NCBI RefSeq assembly: GCF_002906855.1 | Contig: NZ_MINI01000048.1 | Span: 682,001 to 746,000 of the forward strand | Source of the DNA: Pseudomonas putida | Lineage (GTDB): Bacteria; Pseudomonadota; Gammaproteobacteria; Pseudomonadales; Pseudomonadaceae | Direction of reading: 5' to 3' | Length of the DNA stretch: 64,000 nt | Part shown: positions 8,385 to 16,481 of the stretch, in pieces | How the letters are laid out: every line of letters begins with the position of its first letter | How positions within the stretch are numbered: position 1 is the stretch's first letter | The notes under the pieces: model-generated | Told to the model about the DNA's origin: nothing | The model's database searches: none | Seen by the model: only the letters and a program-made list of their open reading frames with translations | Translations under genes and position numbers: made by a program

Positions 8385-9314
8385 TCACAACGCCTTCATC
8401 TCCGCAATATCCCGCGCCACCTGATCCGCAGAGTGATCGAACATCACCTGCTCCTGCGCATCCAGCGGCAACTCGATCACCTTGGCAATCCCCTCCCCCG
8501 CCAGCACACAGGGAACGCCCATGGCGATATCGGTGCGCCCGTATTCCCCCTCAAGAATCGCAACCGCCGGCAAAATGCGGTTACGCCCATTGGCGATCGC
8601 ATCCACCATCTGCGCAATGGCCACGCCCGGCGCATCGCAAGCACTGCCGACCTTCTTCAAACCCAGGATCTCGCCACCACCTTTGCGTGTGCGTTCGACG
8701 ATCCGTTCGATCTGCTCATCGGACAGGAAATGCGACAGCGGCACCGAGCCGATCTGGCAGTAGCGCATCAGCGGCACCATGCTGTCGCCATGCCCGCCCA
8801 GCACCAGCGCCGTGATATCCCGGGCAGAAAACCCGGTCTCCTCGGCAATGAAGCATTTCATGCGTGCGGTATCCAGCACCCCCGCCTGCCCGAACACCTT
8901 GCCCCGCCCGAGTTTGCTCAGCGACCTGGCCCGATAGGTCAGCACGTCGACCGGGTTCGACACCACCAGCACTGTCGCGGCCGGCGCATAGCGATTGATG
9001 TTGTGCATGATGCCGTCGAGGATCGGCAGGTTGATGCTCAGCACGTCCTGCCGCGACTGACCAGGCTTGCGCGGCACGCCTGCGGTAATCACCACCAGGT
9101 CCGAGTCCTGCAGCATTTCGGCCTTGGCGCCGCCAAGCACCCGGGTATCAGAACCTGACTCGACAGCCGCCTGCCAGATGTCCAGCGCCTTGCCCTGTGC
9201 CAGCTCACCCTGCACATCGAGCAGCATCAGTTCACGGCAGTACTCTTCCCGGGCAATGATCTGCGCCGCCGCCTCGCCCACGATCCCGGCACCCACGATT
9301 GATAGCTTGTTCAC
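8385..9314 (-). CDS. mdh: Malate dehydrogenase (LDH/MDH-like, NAD)
   Basis: 309 residues of the lactate/malate dehydrogenase family, oxidising malate to oxaloacetate in the TCA cycle. The N-terminal dinucleotide motif is SIVGAGIVGEAAAQI. The NAD-site NPVD is present (VVSNPVDVLTY), as are the active-site GHGDSMVPL (catalytic His) and an active-site arginine-rich loop (VPRKPGQSR). The loop beginning AGVPRKPGQSR has Arg at the usual malate-discriminating position, which supports MDH over LDH. The start is a GTG at 9314 with GGAGGT 5 nt upstream (VNKLSIVGAG). The frame is open further upstream but has no homologous-looking sequence there. It is monocistronic and divergent from the GntP-type permease. 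Confidence 0.9.
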   Translation of the reverse strand: MNKLSIVGAGIVGEAAAQIIAREEYCRELMLLDVQGELAQGKALDIWQAAVESGSDTRVLGGAKAEMLQDSDLVVITAGVPRKPGQSRQDVLSINLPILDGIMHNINRYAPAATVLVVSNPVDVLTYRARSLSKLGRGKVFGQAGVLDTARMKCFIAEETGFSARDITALVLGGHGDSMVPLMRYCQIGSVPLSHFLSDEQIERIVERTRKGGGEILGLKKVGSACDAPGVAIAQMVDAIANGRNRILPAVAILEGEYGRTDIAMGVPCVLAGEGIAKVIELPLDAQEQVMFDHSADQVARDIAEMKAL

Positions 9315-9692
9315 CTGACACCTCCCAGCGGCGCGCGCCACCAGGAGCACGCCTGCGTATACAGAGAAGTATTGCCTGCCAAGGCGAAAAGACCATGTGA
9401 TGCGACCGCATGCTATTGACAGCATCCCACCGCCCCGGAAATACTTTGTAAAGATTCATATAGATGACCAAATAACAAGGTGAATCGCTCCATGACCGTA
9501 CTGCCCAGCCCTACGCGTTTGCCCGGCGCGACACCTCCGTCCGCCAGCCCCATTCCTCCGAAATTCGAAGTTTGCGCATCCAGTCGGCCACCTGCCCGCG
9601 ACCGATAACGGCTCGCTACTGCCCGCAGAAACCCTGCCATGCCTGCAATGCCTGAGTGCCGCTAGCGCGCCAGCCCAACCGAGATTCCCTGA
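9315..9692. other. Divergent intergenic region, no gene seen
   Basis: 378 bp between divergent mdh and the permease gene. A 38-codon frame starting at 9492 has a Shine-Dalgarno-like AAGGTG but a composition typical of read-through frames, so I do not call it. Promoters for both genes must lie here, but no hexamer pair stands out. Confidence 0.6.
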
Positions 9693-11078
9693 ATGACTCC
9701 CTTAGATATACAGCTGTTGCTGACCGCACTGGTCAGTGTCCTGGTGCTGGTAGCGCTGATCGTGTCCCGTCTCAAGATGCACCCGCTGCTGGCCTTGCTG
9801 GTGGTGTCCATTGGCGTGGGCTTTGCGACCCGCATGGAGCCCGGCAACATCGTTTCCCACCTGCTCACGGGCGCCGGCAAGACACTGGGTGCGGTCGGGG
9901 TGGTGATCGCGCTGGGCGCGATGCTCGGCAAGATCCTGGCGGACGCTGGCGTCACTGAGCAGGTCGCGGATGTGATCCTCAAGCGCACCTCGGACCGGAT
10001 GATCCCTTGGGCAATGATGCTGGTCGCCTTTGTCATTGGCATCCCGATGTTCTTCGAAGTGGGCCTGGTGATCATGCTGCCGTTGATCTTCAGCGTGGCG
10101 CGCAAGCTGGAAGGCAAGGCCCGCTTCCAGGGCTCGGCGTATGTGTATGTCGGTGTGCCGGTGATATCAGCGCTGGCCGCCATGCACGGCATGGTCCCGC
10201 CGCACCCAGGCCCCTTGACCGCCATCGCTGTGCTCAAGACCTCGGTTGGGCCGACCATGCTCTATGGCTTCCTTGCCGCGATCCCGGCCATGATCCTGGG
10301 CGGCCCGCTGTATGGCCTGTTCATTGCGCCGCGCATGAGCACGCGGCCCGATCAGGCCCTGCTGGACCAGTTCACACTGACTGAGAAAGCCGACGGCCAA
10401 CCCCGCCCGGGCGTAGTGGTCGGCATGCTGGCCGCGCTGCTGCCGGCGATCCTGATGCTGGTGCATGCCGTCGCCGAAATGCTGCTGCCCAAAGGCAATG
10501 CGCTGCTGGAACTGGCCAGCTTCCTGGGCAACCCGTTGATCGCCATGCTGCTGGGCGTGCTGTTCGCCGGCGCGAGCCTGGTGCTCGCGCGCGGCGGCGA
10601 CGCCGAACAGCTGCGTGATGCGCTGGGCAAAAGCCTCAAGCCTATCGCTTCGATCATCATGATCATCGCCGGGGGCGGTGCCTTCCAGGAGATGCTGACC
10701 AGCGCCAAGGTCGGCGATGCCATCGTGCACCTGACCCAGCAATCGGCCTTCCCACCGCTGATCCTGGGGTGGCTGATCGCGATGCTGCTGTCGGTGTCTA
10801 CCGGCTCCGCCACGGTCGGTATCGTCGGCGCTGCCGGCTTGCTGGCGCCGCTTGCAGGTGCTGACCCTAGCCTGAACCTGCCATTGCTGGCCCTGTCGAT
10901 CGGCTGCGGATCGCTGTTCTTCAACTACGCCAACCATGCGGGCTTCTGGATGGTGAAGGAATCTTTTGGCATGACCATGGGTGAGGCCACCAAGACCATC
11001 TCGGTGGTGCAGTCCATCGTGGCCGTGGTCGGCTTGATCGTGGTGTTGATGCTGAATGCGGGGATTACGGTGGGCTGA
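9693..11078 (+). CDS. GntP-family gluconate/organic acid permease
   Basis: 461 residues with 12 or more hydrophobic helices, an inner-membrane proton symporter of the GntP family. Signature stretches include GKTLGAVGVVIALGAMLGKIL, the helix-loop with AMHGMVPPHPGP, FFEVGLVIMLPLIF and the C-terminal STGSATVGIVGAAGLLAP. Family members import gluconate, 2-keto-3-deoxygluconate or related sugar acids, and the exact substrate cannot be read from sequence. No gluconate kinase or GntR regulator lies beside it. The ATG at 9693 begins directly with MTPLDIQLLLTALVS; the Shine-Dalgarno is weak (GAGA at 9 nt). Confidence 0.9.
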   Translation: MTPLDIQLLLTALVSVLVLVALIVSRLKMHPLLALLVVSIGVGFATRMEPGNIVSHLLTGAGKTLGAVGVVIALGAMLGKILADAGVTEQVADVILKRTSDRMIPWAMMLVAFVIGIPMFFEVGLVIMLPLIFSVARKLEGKARFQGSAYVYVGVPVISALAAMHGMVPPHPGPLTAIAVLKTSVGPTMLYGFLAAIPAMILGGPLYGLFIAPRMSTRPDQALLDQFTLTEKADGQPRPGVVVGMLAALLPAILMLVHAVAEMLLPKGNALLELASFLGNPLIAMLLGVLFAGASLVLARGGDAEQLRDALGKSLKPIASIIMIIAGGGAFQEMLTSAKVGDAIVHLTQQSAFPPLILGWLIAMLLSVSTGSATVGIVGAAGLLAPLAGADPSLNLPLLALSIGCGSLFFNYANHAGFWMVKESFGMTMGEATKTISVVQSIVAVVGLIVVLMLNAGITVG

Positions 11079-11110
11079 GCCGGGGAAACCGGCCTTGCTC
11101 ATCAGCTTCC

Positions 11111-11911
11111 TCAGCGTTTTTCTGCGACCAGGGTGTAGCACATTGGTATTTGTGCTGCGCCCTGCTCATAGACGTCGTAGACCTCCTCCCGATTGGAATG
11201 CGGGTATTCGTCGAATGCACGAAGGCTCAAGCCCGCGCCAGTAACGCTCATGAGCACATCGCTCAGCGGGTGGAGATGCCAGTAAGACTGCAGTTCGTTT
11301 GGCTCGGCCTTGCCTTCGTAGACAATGGCGCCCGTTTCCACCAGTGGTTCGGTCAGAAAATAGGAAGTGCTGATGCGCCAAGGGTCGCGGGCTGCGGGGT
11401 CGAGCATTTCCAGGAACGGGTGGGTTTCGTAGATCACCAGGGAGCCGCCCGGTTTCAGCGTTCTGGCAACGTGGCTGAAGAACAGGGCGAGGTTGGGCAT
11501 CCAGTTCAGGACACCGATGGTGATCAAGGCGACATCGAAGCGCTCGTTGAGGTTTGCCGGGAGCTCGTGGATGTCGGCTTCGATGAAGTCTGGCGAGTAA
11601 GGGGATATCTCGGCTAGCTCGTGCGCTTGCTTGAGAAACGCCGAAGATTGATCGACGCCCACCACCTCCAACGCGCCAAGGGCAAACAGCGAAAGCACTT
11701 CGCGGCCATTGTTGCAGCCCAGTTGGATAGCGGCCTTTCCCGTTACGCCTACCTGTTCCAACTGTTTAGTCAGGGTCGAATCCAGGCAAGAAAAGTCTTT
11801 GTGAGCCACGGCATCGATGAGCTGGCTCCAGGCAGCGCTTCGCCGATGGTGCTCGGCTGATGCATTCCAGGCATCACGGTTTTTGGCGATGACATCCCTG
11901 TGAGAAACCAT
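11111..11911 (-). CDS. SAM-dependent methyltransferase, class I
   Basis: 266 residues. The Rossmann-type SAM motif I reads AIQLGCNNGREVLSL. Acidic motif II is VVGVDQSSAFL, the central strand is FDVALITIGVLNWM, and TLKPGGSLVIYETHPFLEM is motif VI-like. The substrate is unknown. The fold and the ETHPFLEM segment resemble small-molecule methyltransferases of the Methyltransf_11/25 type. The start at 11911 (MVSHRDVIAKNRDAWN) has GAGG 7 nt upstream. The longer frame to 11992 is rejected because its first 27 residues are non-conserved-looking. It is convergent with the permease and downstream of the small gene at 11993, with an 81-nt gap. Confidence 0.85.
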   Translation of the reverse strand: MVSHRDVIAKNRDAWNASAEHHRRSAAWSQLIDAVAHKDFSCLDSTLTKQLEQVGVTGKAAIQLGCNNGREVLSLFALGALEVVGVDQSSAFLKQAHELAEISPYSPDFIEADIHELPANLNERFDVALITIGVLNWMPNLALFFSHVARTLKPGGSLVIYETHPFLEMLDPAARDPWRISTSYFLTEPLVETGAIVYEGKAEPNELQSYWHLHPLSDVLMSVTGAGLSLRAFDEYPHSNREEVYDVYEQGAAQIPMCYTLVAEKR

Positions 11912-11992
11912 CTTTAACCTCATCTTTCGTTGTTGAGGCTTATGACAGTAGCAGCTGCGCCAGCTGTAGGCTGGCGACAGCACTGTTGCCAT

Positions 11993-12223
11993 TCAATCGA
12001 CCAGATCGCTCAATTCGTTGGGGTCGATCATCTTCCCGCATTGCTCACTGGCCAGCCGGCTGATGATCCGGATTGCCTGGTGGATGCCTGCGGTGTTGCG
12101 GAAGCTCAGGTGAGGGTTGTGTTCGCACTCCAGCACTTCATCGTGCTGGACCAAAGCTTCGCCGAGCAGTTCGAGGGTCCAGGCGTAGCTTTGGATGGTG
12201 GACAAGCGTTCCTGGTCAGTCAT
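11993..12223 (-). CDS. Small hypothetical protein, 76 aa
   Basis: 76 residues beginning MTDQERLSTIQSYAWTLELL, predicted largely alpha-helical, with two Cys and an acidic C-terminus (IDPNELSDLVD). AAGGTGG stands 7-8 nt before the ATG. The open frame continues upstream to 12475, but that part translates the structured leader (see 12391-12632) and is not protein-like. From memory, small proteins of this kind preceded by this leader recur in P. putida genomes. I could not name a Pfam family. It might be a phage-derived or stress-related regulator, but this is speculation. Confidence 0.65.
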   Translation of the reverse strand: MTDQERLSTIQSYAWTLELLGEALVQHDEVLECEHNPHLSFRNTAGIHQAIRIISRLASEQCGKMIDPNELSDLVD

Positions 12224-12390
12224 GGGGCACCACCTTTGGGTTGGAGGTGGGACGAACCAGATCGCAGATTGGGTAGAAGCGGTGAGGTTTGGGAGCCGGC
12301 GCGGGGCGGCGGCGGAGAACGGATGCGAGGATCCTGGATAGGCTTCGGATGGGCATGCATGAGGTCCTTTTCGGTTGAAGCACCACGCTG

Positions 12391-12632
12391 ACCGTCGCCA
12401 AACGGTTAGGGTGGCAGCTGTACGCAGGTTGGCGAACCGAGGAAAAGGAACCCGGCAGACCCGAAGGTCTCCCACGCACAGCCGCCATTACACGAAACTG
12501 CGGACGCAAAAAAAGCGCCTGCAATCGTGGTCGGGGCGCCGTTGCGCCTTTTCGTACGGGTCGCCAAACCCGGTCGCGGAAATGGCCGCGACTGGGGCAA
12601 TTTATCCCCACGAGGCTGCTTTCGCAAGCGCC
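12391..12632 (-). ncRNA. Candidate structured leader RNA (C4/ash-like) upstream of the small gene
   Basis: Read on the minus strand, two multi-branched structures lie in tandem. The upstream one is closed by 12623-12632 pairing with 12535-12546 (10 bp, 2-nt bulge). It encloses three back-to-back hairpins, at 12593-12610, 12573-12592 (7-bp perfect stem) and 12557-12572. Next, GCGCC at about 12535-12539 can instead pair with GGCGC just before U7 (12508-12514), giving a terminator-like hairpin. The downstream structure is closed by 13 bp (12475-12487 with 12412-12424, including two G-U pairs valid only as minus-strand RNA). It encloses an AGACC-UUCG-GGUCU hairpin (12457-12470) and a second stem (12437-12441/12451-12455). 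A further hairpin lies at 12391-12406. The G-U pairs fix the strand. The UUCG arm recalls C4 antisense RNA/ash leaders of phages. Confidence 0.6.
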
Positions 12633-13072
12633 TGCGTCATTCAGAAAGGCAACACAGGACGTAGGAAGAATAAGAGCGACTAAAGCTCTGCTTCGCCCCA
12701 ATATTTGATATGTCGGCGAAGCCAGATCGATGAGGCAAAAGAGAAGGCGACCTTCTCCCGGTCGCACGTGGATGTTACCGAGGCCGCAGTCGCAGCAATT
12801 CTTTAGTTTCCGGATACACGATCCAACGCGTCAGAACCCAATCGAATCATCGGCCATATGGTGGGGCCTACTGACTGTCCCTACGCCAGTGAGCGCCAGC
12901 TTCAACGCTGCCAGAATCGGGGGCCAACTGCTGGCAAGCCATACCCGAAACGCGCCATTGCAGTCATCGGGTTTATCCTCGGAAATTTGTCTTGGAGGGT
13001 CTAACTTTCTGCCTTAATCGATTGTTTCAGCGGGTAACTGGATTGCCTCGGGAATGAGGGTAGAAGGTGCTT
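12633..13072. other. Intergenic, no gene recognised; inverted repeats
   Basis: No convincing coding sequence lies between the structured leader and fic. There is an 8-bp perfect inverted repeat with a 17-bp spacer at 12690-12722 (GCTTCGCC...GGCGAAGC), operator-like in form. A perfect 7-bp hairpin lies at 12741-12757 (GAGAAGG CGA CCTTCTC). The plus-strand frame 12730-13017 has no Shine-Dalgarno and no recognisable protein features. Confidence 0.5.
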
Positions 13073-14227
13073 TCACGGTCTATCGAGTGGCTCTGGGATG
13101 AAACCTTGGTCTCTCAACGCTTTGATCACGCCCCGTATCAAATAATTGTTCGAGAAACCGATCGTGTACTGCCTTGACCCCGGGCTGACCGGTAGCAGCA
13201 TCCCCTGCTCCACCAGATTCTTGATCTGGTAGGTACGTTGGGCCGCAGTGAGCTTTGGGACTGCCTGTGCAATGTCGGCAGATTTCACAACTTTCATGTT
13301 TATCGCACAGACCAGAATCTGCTCTTCGACTGAGGTGATCCATTCTCGGCTGCGCGCATAACTTACGGCTGGGGACAGAACCGATTTTGTAAGGTAGCCA
13401 TACTGGGTGAGCTTATCCACTTTCTCCAGCTCATCACGAATGCCCTCAAGCACATAAACACACCATGCCTCCAGCCCCGCCACTGTACCTCTATCGGCCA
13501 TCCCCAACATGGAGTAATACTTTTCCCGGTCGTTGCAGAACACTGCCGTCGGATTCAGTACCCTGCCGCCCACGTTCACATTGAAGCCATACTTCATCAG
13601 CAGCGCGTAGGTGAGCAGCCTTACCACTCGTCCGTTGCCATTACCGAATGGGTGAATCCAGCCGAAGCGATGGTGCGCCAGGGCGACCTTCATCAATGCG
13701 TATTTCGGCGAGTCGTCGCGGTTGATGAAGCTGACCAATTCCTGCATGTACTGCGGCACCAGCAGCCCCTCGGGCGGGAGGTGATCCGACTGGGAAATAC
13801 GCACCGGCCCTTCACGGTATGCACCGGGTGCGCGGTCTCCTTCGCGACGCAGATCGACCACCGTCATGGCGTGCAGCTCGCGGATCATGTGCTCCGTCAG
13901 AGCCACGCCGGGCTGCATCACCTGCTCGATGTAATCCATCGCCTTCTCGATGTTGGCGACCTCCAGCAACTGATCGGTGCTTTCCGCTGTGCCTTCGACC
14001 TTGCTGTCGATGTAGTCCGCCAGGGTGGTGTGGTTACCCTCGATGCGCGCAGATCCCAAGCTCTCCAAGGTATGGAAGATGTCTTTGAGCTGGAAGAAAA
14101 CCGGTGCCGGGGTGTCGCCTTCTAGCCGTAACCTGCGCAGGAACTCAAGCTCGCTCAACACGTCGACCAAGGGTGAGTCGAAGGAGGGGTTCAGCAACTG
14201 GAGATCGTGGTGAGAAAATTGCGGCAT
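13073..14227 (-). CDS. Fic-domain protein, class II, with C-terminal winged helix
   Basis: 384 residues. The N-terminal helix carries the class II inhibitory motif (SARIEGN, matching S/TxxxEG/N near residues 58-64). The Fic core has HPFGNGNGRVVR near residue 200, preceded by the Fic-type flap (EGPVRISQSDHLPPEG). The C-terminal 90 residues resemble a winged helix (EQILVCAINMKVVKSADIAQAVPKLTAAQRTYQIKNLVEQGML). Fic proteins transfer AMP or other groups from nucleotides to hydroxyl side chains, and the inhibitory helix keeps class II enzymes off. The acidic residue normally before GNGR (HxFxD/EGNGR), which holds Mg2+, is Asn here, so activity may differ. No separate antitoxin gene is seen. The start at 14227 gives the typical MPQFSHHDLQLL. 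Three GAGATAAT repeats lie upstream. Confidence 0.88.
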   Translation of the reverse strand: MPQFSHHDLQLLNPSFDSPLVDVLSELEFLRRLRLEGDTPAPVFFQLKDIFHTLESLGSARIEGNHTTLADYIDSKVEGTAESTDQLLEVANIEKAMDYIEQVMQPGVALTEHMIRELHAMTVVDLRREGDRAPGAYREGPVRISQSDHLPPEGLLVPQYMQELVSFINRDDSPKYALMKVALAHHRFGWIHPFGNGNGRVVRLLTYALLMKYGFNVNVGGRVLNPTAVFCNDREKYYSMLGMADRGTVAGLEAWCVYVLEGIRDELEKVDKLTQYGYLTKSVLSPAVSYARSREWITSVEEQILVCAINMKVVKSADIAQAVPKLTAAQRTYQIKNLVEQGMLLPVSPGSRQYTIGFSNNYLIRGVIKALRDQGFIPEPLDRP

Positions 14228-14233
14228 CTCTGA

Positions 14234-14327
14234 ATTATCTCTAAGCGGCTATGAGATTATCTCGAATTTTTTGGATTTTGAGCCCGTATTCATTGGGCTT
14301 AAGCTTTCTATAAAAAAGCATTATCTC
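14234..14327. repeat. Three GAGATAAT repeats upstream of fic, candidate operator
   Basis: The minus-strand octamer GAGATAAT occurs at 14241-14234, 14263-14256 and 14327-14320, in the same orientation in the fic promoter region. The middle copy is part of a perfect 11-bp palindrome (GAGATAATCTC). The AT-rich DNA around them contrasts with the surrounding genes. Confidence 0.55.
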
Positions 14328-14436
14328 GAAATCCGCGCAACCCTAAGTGGAAAAGGCACGTCGAAATGTGGAATTCGACCCGTTGTTGGGTGCAAGCCTC
14401 GGAGCCGAGAAGAGACGAAAAATCACAGGCAAAAGA

Positions 14437-14457
14437 AAACCGCCCACGGGGCGGTTT
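14437..14457 (-). terminator. Terminator of tRNA-Thr
   Basis: The minus strand reads AAACCGCCC CGT GGGCGGTTT followed by TCTTTT, 46 nt beyond the tRNA 3' end. Confidence 0.8.
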
Positions 14458-14502
14458 CATTGGCTTTCACGGATCTTGGAGATACTCCGCGAAAAGAATG
14501 TC

Positions 14503-14578
14503 TGGTGCCGGAGACAGGAATCGAACCTGCGACCTTCGCGTTACGAGTGCGCTGCTCTACCGACTGAGCTACACCGGC
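14503..14578 (-). tRNA. tRNA-Thr (CGT)
   Basis: 76 nt on the minus strand, GCCGGTGTAGCTCAGTCGGT... through ...CCGGCACCA. The acceptor stem GCCGGTG/CTCCGGC, the D-loop, the anticodon loop ACTCGTAAC (anticodon CGT) and the T-loop GGTTCGATTCC are all present, and the CCA is encoded. It lies between the fic region and pilA. The accessory genes sit on the tRNA's 3' side, the side where integrases usually insert. Confidence 0.95.
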
Positions 14579-14648
14579 GTGTAGCGCAACGTACCACTGC
14601 CACACCCGCCGCGTAAACCCCTGTTTCCCCGGCCTTATTCCCCTCCCC

Positions 14649-15059
14649 TCAGGACGCTTTGCAGCCCTTCGGCGCGAGGTCTTCCTCGATGTTGGTGGTG
14701 CAGCTCCAGCCAGCAGGCGAGCGGGTCAGGGTCAGGCTCTTGCCAACCACATTGGCCGGCGCATCAGCCAAGGTGCACGCAATCGTCCCAGTCCCGTCAG
14801 CCGCCTTGCTGCTCACCGTGATCGCACAGTTCGCCGTAGCCGGCTGCCCGCCCAACTCAGCCACACTCCCCACATCCTTGCCTTCATTCAACCGCAGCTC
14901 CATCGCTGTCTTCAGCGCGCTGATCTCCAGCAACCCGGCCGCAGCCTTGGTGCGGGACTGGTGGTTGGTGTACATCGGGATGGCGATGGTCGCCAGAATG
15001 CCGATGATCGCGACGACGATCATCAGTTCGATCAGGGTGATACCGCGTTGCCCTTTCAT
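14649..15059 (-). CDS. pilA: Type IV pilin PilA
   Basis: 136 residues. The class III/type IV prepilin leader is short (MKGQRG) and is followed at the cleavage site by ITLIELMIVVAIIGILATIAIP. Glu5 is present and the long hydrophobic N-terminal helix is typical. A C-terminal cysteine pair (WSCTTN...PKGCKAS) can form the D-loop disulfide. The start at 15059 has AAAGGAA 6 nt upstream; the frame is open further but not pilin-like. It is divergent from pilC-pilD, as in other pseudomonads. PilD, encoded nearby, should process it. pilA of this class is often sigma54/PilR dependent, but I could not find a clear -24/-12 element upstream. Confidence 0.93.
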   Translation of the reverse strand: MKGQRGITLIELMIVVAIIGILATIAIPMYTNHQSRTKAAAGLLEISALKTAMELRLNEGKDVGSVAELGGQPATANCAITVSSKAADGTGTIACTLADAPANVVGKSLTLTRSPAGWSCTTNIEEDLAPKGCKAS

Positions 15060-15273
15060 GAACGATTTCCTTTTGATACGTGTACTCATGGAGGTCAGGT
15101 TCGCCCCCAGCTGGCAGCGGCGCAGTAGGCCTGAACAGACACCTTTTGTCACCCCTGCCCGCCAGGGCGTCATCTTCGCTGAACTACTCTAGTGAGCATC
15201 ACGGAAGCACGCCCGCTCATGGACGCGGCAAGCTGTTTCCAGGCTTGTCGCACGGGCAGAAAAGGACCTTCGC

Positions 15274-16479
15274 ATGAACCCATCCACACACCTCTATACC
15301 TGGCGCGGCACCGATGCCAGCGGCGCCGATGTCAGCGGCCAGGTCAGCGGGCGCAGCCCGGCCTATGCGCGGGCCGGCTTGCAGCGCCAGGGCATTCGCG
15401 TGCTCAGCCTGCGGGCGGCTGGCGGGTTTGAATGGCGTTTGCCAAGGGCTCGGGAAAAGACTGACCCTGCAGGCTTTAGCCGGCAGCTGGCGACCTTGCT
15501 CAAGGCCGGGGTGCCGCTGCTGCAGGCCTTCGAGGTGATGGGGCGCAGCGGCTGCAGTACGGGGCAGGCAGCGTTGCTGGAAAAATTGAAACGGGATGTG
15601 GCTTCGGGCCTGGGGCTGGCGGATGCACTGCAGCGGCATCCGGCGTGGTTCGATGGGTTGTACTGCAACCTGATTCGCGTGGGTGAGCAGTCCGGCACGC
15701 TCGATCGGCAGCTGGAACAACTGGCGGGGATGCTGGAGCAGCGCCAGGTACTGCGTAAACGCGTGCGCAAGGCGATGCTCTATCCGTTACTGCTGCTGAC
15801 CGGATTGGGGGTTTCGGCGGTGCTGTTGCTAGAGGTAATTCCGCGTTTCGAGAGCCTGTTTGCCGGTTTCGATACCGCGCTGCCGGCCTTCACGCAGTGG
15901 GTGATCGACTTGTCCACAGGCCTGGGGCGCTATGCGCCGCTGCTGTTGATAACCGCGGTTGGCCTGGGACTCGCCTTGACCCGGCTGTATCAGAAGCATG
16001 CGCCAGCACGCTTGTGGCTAACTGCACAGGCCTTGCGCCTTCCTGTGTTTGGCAGGCTGTTGAGCCAGGCGGCCCTGGCGCGCTTCGCTCGCACCCTGGC
16101 CACGTCCTATGCTGCCGGGGTGCCGTTGCTGGATGCGCTGGTCACCGTGGCCAAGGCCTGCGGTGACGACCTGCACGAGCAGGCGGTGCAGCGCTTGCGC
16201 CAGGGAATGGCCAACGGGCAGGCGCTGAATCAGGCGATGGCGATTGAACCGCTGTTTCCGCCACTGTTGGTACAACTCACCGCCATCGGTGAATCCAGCG
16301 GCACGCTGGACCAGATGCTGGAGAAATCCGCCAGCCATTACGAGGAACAGGTCAGCCAGACGCTGGACCAGTTGACCAGCCTGCTAGAGCCGGCCATCGT
16401 GCTGATCCTGGGCTTGCTGGTTGGTGGCCTGGTGGTGGCGATGTACCTGCCGATCTTCCAGTTGGGAAGCTTGATCTGA
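15274..16479 (+). CDS. pilC: Type IV pilus inner-membrane platform protein PilC
   Basis: 401 residues with two T2SF (GspF-type) repeats, one in the first half (FSRQLATLLKAGVPLLQAF) and one in the second (FARTLATSYAAGVPLLDAL). Three membrane segments are present, including the C-terminal LEPAIVLILGLLVGGLVVAMYLPIF. It is the cytoplasmic-membrane platform on which the PilB/PilT motors act. The ATG at 15274 has AAGGA 8 nt upstream. It is the first gene of pilC-pilD-coaE-yacG. The motor gene pilB, which normally precedes pilC, is absent: only 214 bp separate pilC from pilA. Confidence 0.93.
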   Translation: MNPSTHLYTWRGTDASGADVSGQVSGRSPAYARAGLQRQGIRVLSLRAAGGFEWRLPRAREKTDPAGFSRQLATLLKAGVPLLQAFEVMGRSGCSTGQAALLEKLKRDVASGLGLADALQRHPAWFDGLYCNLIRVGEQSGTLDRQLEQLAGMLEQRQVLRKRVRKAMLYPLLLLTGLGVSAVLLLEVIPRFESLFAGFDTALPAFTQWVIDLSTGLGRYAPLLLITAVGLGLALTRLYQKHAPARLWLTAQALRLPVFGRLLSQAALARFARTLATSYAAGVPLLDALVTVAKACGDDLHEQAVQRLRQGMANGQALNQAMAIEPLFPPLLVQLTAIGESSGTLDQMLEKSASHYEEQVSQTLDQLTSLLEPAIVLILGLLVGGLVVAMYLPIFQLGSLI

Positions 16480-16481
16480 AC

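Noticed and set aside
9492..9605. 38-codon plus-strand frame upstream of the GntP-type gene
   Set aside because: Pro/Ser/Arg-rich read-through composition and no recognisable features; a leader peptide cannot be excluded but is not supported.
12224..12767. Long minus-strand frames upstream of the 76-aa gene (extension to 12475; 183-codon frame)
   Set aside because: They translate the structured RNA leader; apparent conservation of such translations would come from RNA stems, not protein.
12730..13017. 95-codon plus-strand frame
   Set aside because: No Shine-Dalgarno and no protein-like composition.
14579..15273. Sigma54 promoter for pilA
   Set aside because: GG/GC pairs occur by chance, but no TGGCAC-N5-TTGCA-like element with correct spacing was found.
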